11,798 nucleotides of DNA. Origin: Candidatus Omnitrophota bacterium (GTDB lineage: Bacteria; Omnitrophota; Koll11; JAHIPI01). The stretch lies in the NCBI GenBank assembly GCA_028718265.1, contig JAQUMG010000038.1, positions 1-11,798 of the forward strand, given 5' to 3'. This document shows, in pieces, positions 6,368 to 11,798 of this stretch. The first letter of the stretch is position 1; each line of letters starts with the position of its first letter. The notes under the pieces are model-generated. The model was not told where the DNA came from. It saw nothing but the letters and a program-made list of their open reading frames with translations, and did not search any database. The translations under genes and the position numbers were made by a program.

Positions 6368-8359
6368 TTACTCCGGCATTCTCTTCTTTATTCTCTTTAA
6401 ATAATCTTTAACTATCGGGTTCTGCGGATCTATGCGCAATACTTTGGCCCATTCTTTTTCTGCAGAAACCGAATCTCCTTTATGAAAATAAGCGGCACCC
6501 AGGTTTATTAACGTTGCAACATGTTTCGGCTTTAAACGATGAGCTTCCTTTAACGTATTTATGGCATCCCCATATTTCTTATCTTTCCCGTATTCCGTAC
6601 CCAGATTAAACAGATACTCAGCGTTCGTTGGCTCCAGTTCTATCGCTTTTTCGTATTCTTTTACGGCGTTTTCGTTTAAGCCAAGCCTGCTGAGTGCGTT
6701 CGCAAGATTATTGTGCGCGCCTGACGCATACGGATCTATCTTCAATATTTCTTCGTACACTTTTCTTGATTTCTCATAAAGGCCCTTGTCGAAGTAGATG
6801 TTACCCAGTTTATTCCTCGCATCTATCTCAAATTCGTCGTAATCCGCAGCTATCTTATAAAAAACGGCGGCTTTGTCCGCATTCCCCGTTTTCAGGTATA
6901 TGTTCCCTATGCGCAAATAGGCCAGCGCGTAATCGGGCCGCAGCGTTTTACTCAATTCGTATTGCTTCAACGCTTCGTCCAGGTTGCCCGCATCTTCATA
7001 GTCGATGCCGAGATTAAGGCGTGTCCTGTGTTCGCGCGGATTTACTGCGACAGCTTTTGTGTGAAATTCAATCGCCTTTTTTAAATCCTTCCTATCATGA
7101 TATAAATTCCCAAGGTTATTAAGCATTTTTATACTGTCGGGGTCATATTTAATCGTGTGGTGGTATATCGTAAAATTATCGCGCCAATCGAGATTCCTGT
7201 CTACGGTTTGATACGAGAAAAAGATAAAATAACCTGCAAACAAAAAAGCCAGAAAAGGCTGTAATTTTGTTTTATTGTCCCACAGGTACACACATAAAGT
7301 TGCCGCAGCTAACGACATCCCAATCAACGGTATATACAGCCAATGTTCCGCCAGGTTATGAGTCATGGGGAATATATTACTGACCGGCAGAAGTAGTATA
7401 AAAAAAGAAATCAGGCCAAAAAATGCTTCCTTTGAAATCCTTTTTATTTTGATCGCCAGCCATATTACAAGAAGAAGCCCGATCACAGAAAGCAAAACTC
7501 CTTTTTCCCAAAATGAGGCAGCGTACGGAATGGATCGTTCCATATGCAGGTCTACAGGAAAAAAGATTATCCCTATATAGGCAATTATTGCCTCTGAAAA
7601 AGTTAACAACCTCGAATACAAAGTATATCTGCTTTCAAAAAGCCCCAGTTCCTGAAAATTCAAGGCGCATGAGCGCAGTATAAGATATACACCCGCTGCA
7701 ATAATAAACCATGACATATAATTGAATTTGATAGCTGCTCTGCTCCTGTCAACTTCAGAGTCATCTATAAAAAATAAACGATAGCAGAATATGAGTGCGG
7801 GAAATATTACCGATACCTCTTTGGATAAGAGGGCCATCAAAAAGGAGATCAACGAAGCGGCATAATAAACGATTGCGGCTTTAGCGGTCCGCGCTTTAAA
7901 ATGGGCATTAATAAACATTAAGGACAGGAGCATGAAAATGGCTGTTAATATATCGGCCCTTCCTGCTATATAGGTAACTACCCCCGTATTCGCCGGATGG
8001 ACGGTATATAAAACGGCACCGATCGCGGCGACTCTTTTATCTTTTGATATCATCAGCAGGAATAAAAATAATAAGACGGATGCCGTTATATGCAAAAATA
8101 TGTTTGTCAGGTGGTAGCCGAACGGGTTCAGACGCCATACGGAAAAATCAACCATATATGTTATCATTTGTATCGGCCGGTAATAATTCGAAAAAGAGTG
8201 ATAGAGGTCCAATACGAAATGTGTCCATGCATACTGCCAGGACATTATGGCCGGATTTTTCTGGATAAGAAATTCGTCATCCCACGTAAAACCGTTGAAT
8301 GTGGAATTGGCGTATACCGCAAGCCCCAATAAAATTATGATAAATATGTATTTTCGCAT
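6368..8359 (-). CDS. Membrane GT-C glycosyltransferase-like protein with seven TPRs (TMTC-like paralogue)
   Basis: This 663-residue protein has the same plan as its convergent neighbour: a multi-spanning membrane domain (about 1-395) followed by seven complete 34-residue TPRs (408-645) and a short basic tail. Matching motifs are FTWDDEF (Asp27-Asp28), YYRP (59-62), GYHLTNIFLH (81-90), VHPAN, AGRAD (132-136), LLSKE (177-181) and EHWLYIP. By analogy with TMTC proteins, it likely transfers a sugar from a polyprenyl or dolichyl carrier to a protein or glycan, with the TPRs binding the acceptor or partner; this is inference. It is the last gene of the operon from 11361, 12 bp after a methyltransferase gene, with an AGGGTGAT site before the ATG. 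It differs from the neighbour mainly in the number and regularity of TPRs. Confidence 0.8.
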   Translation of the reverse strand: MRKYIFIIILLGLAVYANSTFNGFTWDDEFLIQKNPAIMSWQYAWTHFVLDLYHSFSNYYRPIQMITYMVDFSVWRLNPFGYHLTNIFLHITASVLLFLFLLMISKDKRVAAIGAVLYTVHPANTGVVTYIAGRADILTAIFMLLSLMFINAHFKARTAKAAIVYYAASLISFLMALLSKEVSVIFPALIFCYRLFFIDDSEVDRSRAAIKFNYMSWFIIAAGVYLILRSCALNFQELGLFESRYTLYSRLLTFSEAIIAYIGIIFFPVDLHMERSIPYAASFWEKGVLLSVIGLLLVIWLAIKIKRISKEAFFGLISFFILLLPVSNIFPMTHNLAEHWLYIPLIGMSLAAATLCVYLWDNKTKLQPFLAFLFAGYFIFFSYQTVDRNLDWRDNFTIYHHTIKYDPDSIKMLNNLGNLYHDRKDLKKAIEFHTKAVAVNPREHRTRLNLGIDYEDAGNLDEALKQYELSKTLRPDYALAYLRIGNIYLKTGNADKAAVFYKIAADYDEFEIDARNKLGNIYFDKGLYEKSRKVYEEILKIDPYASGAHNNLANALSRLGLNENAVKEYEKAIELEPTNAEYLFNLGTEYGKDKKYGDAINTLKEAHRLKPKHVATLINLGAAYFHKGDSVSAEKEWAKVLRIDPQNPIVKDYLKRIKKRMPE

Positions 8360-8371
8360 ATCACCCTAAAT

Positions 8372-9298
8372 TCACCTTTCAAATTCGATTTTATCCTTTT
8401 CCGCAACGATAAGCAATACCTCCCCCCTTTTAGAAAAATATAGAGACAAATTAATTAAAAAACAAAAGGGAGAGAACAGGATAAAAAGAAAACCGTGGGG
8501 TATGAGCCGCCAGCTAAAACCACTCGTTTGGAGCAATCCGAAGAAAAGATGTTCTGATTTCGTAAAAAGGCTGACCATGCTTTGCGTCGATATAAATGTT
8601 GAGTACTCCAGAGAGAATGTGCGAATAGTTTTGATTTTAAATTTGTACTTTTTAAGTAAAAAGGATAAAGATTGGGGCGTAAAAAAATTTATGTGATAAT
8701 CTAAATCTAGGCCAAGCCAATACTTGCCCGTCAGTGCCCTTGACCATGAATTAAAATTTGGTACTTCGATTACTAATCTGCCTTGGTCGTATAATATGTC
8801 GAATATTTTTGCGATATATTCTTCGGGTTTAGCGACATGCTCTAAAACGTGCCATATTGTTATAATATCAAAACTGCCTTTTCCGAAGGAAAGCTCCAAT
8901 AAATCCTTATCATATATCTCTAAGCCTAGTTTATTCTTGGAAAATTCAAACGCATTTTTGGAGATTTGGGTACCGGCCGTTCTTTTAAATTTATAATACT
9001 TCTTCAGGTAATATAGCATGAAACCTCGTCCGCTTCCGATATCAAGTATACTTTTAGCATTAGGATAGATAGTGAATACCTTAAACGCACGAAAAAAACG
9101 AAACAATCTGATAATATACTCTATTCCAAAGCCAAATCTACCGGACATTTCGTTATTATAATATCTTCTGTAAAGAGATTTTGGATCGAATTCCTGGCCA
9201 TATCTATCAGTAAAGATGAGTCCGCATTCATCGCAGGCGTAAAGAGGCTTTGTATCAAACCTGTGTATTTCTCTGCAATTTTGATGAATGCACATCAT
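8372..9298 (-). CDS. SAM-dependent methyltransferase with N-terminal zinc-ribbon-like segment
   Basis: This 308-residue class I methyltransferase opens with a probable metal-binding segment: Cys3, His5 and Cys8, then ACDEC (Cys22, Cys25). A Rossmann core follows, with the SAM motif ILDIGSGRG (84-92) and FDIITIWHVLEHV (143-155). The later EVPNFNSWSRALTGKYW and DYHINFFTPQSL segments are typical of Methyltransf_23-type enzymes often found in glycan and natural-product clusters. A strongly hydrophobic stretch near 264-288 may hold it to the membrane, where a lipid-linked substrate could be reached. Two ATG codons are adjacent, and the first is used here. It starts five bases after the radical SAM gene stop, so translation is probably coupled. 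The substrate is unknown. Confidence 0.85.
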   Translation of the reverse strand: MMCIHQNCREIHRFDTKPLYACDECGLIFTDRYGQEFDPKSLYRRYYNNEMSGRFGFGIEYIIRLFRFFRAFKVFTIYPNAKSILDIGSGRGFMLYYLKKYYKFKRTAGTQISKNAFEFSKNKLGLEIYDKDLLELSFGKGSFDIITIWHVLEHVAKPEEYIAKIFDILYDQGRLVIEVPNFNSWSRALTGKYWLGLDLDYHINFFTPQSLSFLLKKYKFKIKTIRTFSLEYSTFISTQSMVSLFTKSEHLFFGLLQTSGFSWRLIPHGFLFILFSPFCFLINLSLYFSKRGEVLLIVAEKDKIEFER

Positions 9299-9303
9299 TT
9301 AGA

Positions 9304-10704
9304 TCACCATTTAGATTTCAAGAGATAATAAATATCATGCGCGAGATCGCCCGCCTTCAAGCTCCTGACAAATCGCCTCATGATATAACTCGGACGAAGA
9401 TAGAACTCTCTGAATGCTTTTTTGTAATAAGCCCCTATGGTGGACCATGCCAAATTCGGATGGTCGAATAAATGTTCGTCGATTTGGTGACAAATATATC
9501 TTGACCAGTCCTCAGACAGTATCCTCCCGTCGGCTTTCAATATCTCGTAATACGGCGTCCCTGGATATGGTATGCATATGTCAAATTTCGCAATATCGAG
9601 AGGAAGTTTTTTTGCAAATGCTATGGTGCGCTGCATTGATTCTTCCGTTTCTCCCAATAACGCAAGGATTAAGAATCCAAAAGTATCAAGACCTGCCTTT
9701 TTTGCCAATCTAACTGCGTTCTCTATCTGTGCAAGGGTCGTTTTTTTGTTCACTCTGTCCAGTACGGTTTGATCGCCGCTCTCTATTCCAAATCCTATCA
9801 GCCAGCACCCAGATTCTTTCGCCAACCGGAAAAATTCGAAATCAACACAATCTACCCTAACACCGCTTAATGAAGCCCAGGGAAACTTCAAGTTACGTCT
9901 TATTATTTCCCGGCACACGTCTTTCGCCCTGTTAATATCCTGAGTAAAGCTATCGTCAATAATGTGTATTTCTTTAAAACCGCACTTAAGCATATATTCC
10001 ATTTCGTCGACGACCCTTTTCGGTGTTTTGGGTCTATAGACGCTCCCGAACGTAAGCTTATTACAAAAATTACATTGAAAGGCGCAGCCGCGACTCGTCT
10101 CTATAAGGCCGGCTGGATTTTTTCTGACCGACAGCCTTGAATTCTGATAGCGTTCTAATTCGAAAAGTTGCCAGGCGGGATACGAAAGCTTGTTTATATC
10201 GCTGATCAGGGGCCGCTTTTGAGTACTAAGCATATTGCTTGTGGTTCCGTCCTTATATATTATGCCGGAAACATCTCCGAGCAAATCGGCCGACAATATT
10301 TCGGGCAGAGTATCATCGCCTTCCCCTATCACTATTATATCAAAGCATCCTTCGCCTGCTGCTTCATTGGGCAACGCAGTGATATGAACTCCTCCGACGA
10401 TTGTTTTAACAAATGGGAATTTTTGCTTTACAACGCGCATACTATTACGCACAGTCAGATAGTCCGGCGTACTGGCAGAGGCGCCTACTATATCGGGCTT
10501 ATGCCGTTGTATTTCCTCGCATAATGATCTATCGGGGTCGGGCGAGAACTCAAGGTCAATGATCCTCACTTCATGTTTTTCCAGTAACGCCCCTGCGAGC
10601 GTAGCAAGGGTAAGACTTGGATAGCTTGGAGCACCCGCCTTGACGTTTGTGGACAAATATACGTTTGCCCTTGATGGTGGATTAAAAAGAAGTATCTTCG
10701 CCAT
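9304..10704 (-). CDS. B12-binding domain radical SAM protein
   Basis: This 466-residue protein has a cobalamin-binding-type N-terminal domain (about 1-160; ILLFNPPS, DIVGASASTPDY, VGGVHITALP, GEGDDTLPEIL). It is followed by a radical SAM domain with the iron-sulfur ligands Cys207, Cys211 and Cys214 in SRGCAFQCNFC. Further support is IHIIDDSFTQD, GFGIESGDQTVLDRV and the GET and PYPGTPYYEIL segments. The DxHxxG motif for base-off B12 binding is not visible, as in many members of the BchE-like group. Members methylate unreactive carbons or rearrange rings; the substrate here is unknown. No Shine-Dalgarno sequence is seen before the ATG, and an AT-rich dyad (10712-10724) fills the 24-bp gap to the upstream methyltransferase gene. 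Its place between two methyltransferases hints at modification of a sugar, lipid or secondary metabolite. Confidence 0.9.
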   Translation of the reverse strand: MAKILLFNPPSRANVYLSTNVKAGAPSYPSLTLATLAGALLEKHEVRIIDLEFSPDPDRSLCEEIQRHKPDIVGASASTPDYLTVRNSMRVVKQKFPFVKTIVGGVHITALPNEAAGEGCFDIIVIGEGDDTLPEILSADLLGDVSGIIYKDGTTSNMLSTQKRPLISDINKLSYPAWQLFELERYQNSRLSVRKNPAGLIETSRGCAFQCNFCNKLTFGSVYRPKTPKRVVDEMEYMLKCGFKEIHIIDDSFTQDINRAKDVCREIIRRNLKFPWASLSGVRVDCVDFEFFRLAKESGCWLIGFGIESGDQTVLDRVNKKTTLAQIENAVRLAKKAGLDTFGFLILALLGETEESMQRTIAFAKKLPLDIAKFDICIPYPGTPYYEILKADGRILSEDWSRYICHQIDEHLFDHPNLAWSTIGAYYKKAFREFYLRPSYIMRRFVRSLKAGDLAHDIYYLLKSKW

Positions 10705-10728
10705 AAGTTTTACAATAATATTGTTAAC

Positions 10729-11361
10729 TTAAAAATGCTTTGTTGCGACGTGTTTTTTACCAAGGTAGAAGATTTCCATCCCCATGATACGCTCGCGCAA
10801 AGATGTCTCTTCAAACAAGCCGGCGCAGTGCTCGCGCAACAGTCCGCTGGTATAGTTAGTGGGATGTACGTCTGCGGAATATGGTTTGCAAGTCCCCCCC
10901 ATAAACCGATGCCATGTATGTTCTAGGATAAGCCAGAGCGGGCTTGCGTAATTCATCGTGCATATAAGGATCGATGCGCCGGGTTTTAGCACTCTTGCAA
11001 GCTCCCTAAGGGCCGCAACGGGCTGGTTTAGGTGCTCAATAGCATCAAGAAATACGATAAGATCGAAAAAATTATCCTCAAACGGTATATCGTAAAGCGA
11101 AGCCTGCACGTATGTCCCTTTCCAGCGCTGGCAACAATATTGGACGGCGGATTCCTGCTCGTCTATCCCGAAGACAGAATACCGGTCGGCGTATGGACCT
11201 GTTATATGCCCAATACCACAACCAGCATCAAGCACTCGGGCGTTAATCGCAATGTTAGAAAAGATCTTACGAACCGCATCGTGTTTTGCCCTATGATATA
11301 CGGATTGCGGAAATTTTGCGGTTCTTTTTAAATATTCGATGTAATATTCTTTTTCTGTCAT
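10729..11361 (-). CDS. SAM-dependent methyltransferase (Methyltransf_11 type)
   Basis: This 210-residue soluble class I methyltransferase has the SAM motif VLDAGCGIG (43-51), the acidic end of strand 2 at GIDEQE (65-70), an ASLYDIPFEDNFFDLI segment, and DAIEHLNQP followed by LARVLKPGASILI. These match the UbiE/Methyltransf_11 fold. The hydrophobic, tryptophan-rich PLWLILEHTWHRF (141-153) and HPTNYTSGLLRE segments are seen in methyltransferases of glycan clusters, but no substrate can be named. The ATG follows a strong GGAGGGAAC ribosome binding site. It is first in the minus-strand operon and has a good promoter 71 bp upstream. The gene for the radical SAM protein follows 24 bp after it. Confidence 0.88.
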   Translation of the reverse strand: MTEKEYYIEYLKRTAKFPQSVYHRAKHDAVRKIFSNIAINARVLDAGCGIGHITGPYADRYSVFGIDEQESAVQYCCQRWKGTYVQASLYDIPFEDNFFDLIVFLDAIEHLNQPVAALRELARVLKPGASILICTMNYASPLWLILEHTWHRFMGGTCKPYSADVHPTNYTSGLLREHCAGLFEETSLRERIMGMEIFYLGKKHVATKHF

Positions 11362-11431
11362 GTTCCCTCCAGCAACTTACATAAAAAGACCACTCCGTTG
11401 CCTACGGACTACTATCCGATGCAGTGTTGTT

Positions 11432-11460
11432 ATTATATAACCATTAATTACTAGTTACAA
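11432..11460 (-). promoter_or_regulatory. Promoter of the methyltransferase / radical SAM / glycosyltransferase operon
   Basis: On the minus strand TTGTAA (11455-11460) and a perfect TATAAT (11432-11437) are separated by exactly 17 bp. Transcription would start near 11425 and leave a leader of about 64 nt. The leader contains a small CCGT/ACGG hairpin of little stability. The spacing and -10 match make this a good sigma-70-type candidate for the four genes down to 6368. Confidence 0.65.
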
Positions 11461-11523
11461 GATTTTTCTTAGAGCAGGCGTAGGGGGGAGAAATTGTTAA
11501 TAGAAAATGAACGTGACGTATGG

Positions 11524-11529
11524 TATAAT
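11524..11529 (+). promoter_or_regulatory. Extended -10 promoter directly before the right-edge gene
   Basis: TGGTATAAT (11521-11529) is a perfect extended -10 element. The usual distance puts the first transcribed base at about 11536, next to the ATG at 11537. No clear -35 box is present, as is common for extended -10 promoters. If used, the mRNA would be leaderless or nearly so. Confidence 0.5.
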
Positions 11530-11536
11530 TGCATAT

Positions 11537-11798
11537 ATGAACAAAGCATCTAGTTCGAAAAAAACAAAAAGAATCATTGGGACTCAGCATCAATCAGCTC
11601 AGCCTGTGATGGGATACGGAGTGTGGAGGGTTTTTTGGAAAACGCGCCTTCTTATCATCCTTTTTGTTTCGATATTTGCACTAGGGTTAGCATTACGGGT
11701 ATATAATCTCAATAATGTAGCTCAAAGGAGCCCTGATGAGTATACATATACCTATTTAGCCAAAGCCATAGTACAGCACGGCGTTTCCGAAGGAATAA
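11537..11798 (+). CDS. GT-C membrane glycosyltransferase-like protein, N-terminal part, cut by window edge
   Basis: An open frame of 87 codons runs off the right edge. It has a basic cytoplasmic start (MNKASSSKKTKRI), one hydrophobic segment (about 38-54) and then LRVYNLNNVAQRSPDEYTY. A first membrane helix followed by an Arg-x-Pro-Asp-Glu loop (Asp67-Glu68) and a tyrosine-rich helix is the usual beginning of PMT_2/ArnT-like GT-C proteins that use polyprenyl-phosphate sugars. Too little is visible to name a family firmly. The start is uncertain: an in-frame ATG ten codons upstream (11507) is possible, with a G-rich GGAG-containing stretch about 16 nt before it, too far for a normal ribosome binding site. 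The gene is divergent from the methyltransferase operon and fits the same glycan theme. Confidence 0.65.
   Translation, partial: MNKASSSKKTKRIIGTQHQSAQPVMGYGVWRVFWKTRLLIILFVSIFALGLALRVYNLNNVAQRSPDEYTYTYLAKAIVQHGVSEGI

Overview
The window looks like a piece of a chromosome from an uncultivated, Gram-negative-type bacterium. The combination of TMTC-like glycosyltransferase/TPR proteins, a B12-dependent radical SAM enzyme among sugar-type methyltransferases, and a GAF/HD-GYP response module recalls Candidatus Omnitrophota and similar deep lineages. This placement is an inference from gene content only. No rRNA, tRNA, CRISPR array, insertion sequence or phage gene was recognised.

Region 1 (1-1390, minus strand) is a fatty-acid synthesis operon read fabG-acpP-fabF; fabF runs off the left edge. 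A near-consensus promoter (TTGACA, 17 bp, TAGATT) lies just upstream of fabG, and a dyad overlaps its -35 box. A short GC-rich hairpin sits between fabG and acpP.

Region 2 (1391-4193, minus strand) is a compact signalling operon: a small MerR/excisionase-type DNA-binding protein, a histidine kinase with no sensor domain, a stand-alone receiver, and a GAF plus HD-GYP protein that is translationally coupled to the receiver. The likely flow is kinase to receiver to HD-GYP output, possibly with c-di-GMP turnover. However, the HD-GYP domain has changes at two expected metal-ligand positions.

Region 3 (4194-4492) is a 299-bp AT-rich divergent intergenic region. It holds tandem -10-like boxes and overlapping dyads in front of the DNA-binding gene. 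For the rightward gene it holds a TATAAT box followed by a strong 14-bp inverted repeat with a GGAA loop, and a second inverted repeat that reaches the ribosome binding site.

Region 4 (4493-11361) concerns glycan or protein-glycan assembly. Two paralogous membrane proteins with an N-terminal GT-C-type domain and C-terminal TPRs face each other tail to tail, 12 bp apart. The minus-strand copy is the last gene of a four-gene operon: methyltransferase, B12-binding radical SAM protein, zinc-ribbon methyltransferase, TPR glycosyltransferase. A good promoter at 11432-11460 drives it.

Region 5 (11362-11798) is a divergent promoter region followed by the start of another GT-C membrane glycosyltransferase-like gene on the plus strand. 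That gene is cut by the window edge and may be translated from a leaderless mRNA. Together, regions 4 and 5 suggest a locus that builds and decorates a surface glycan or glycoprotein.
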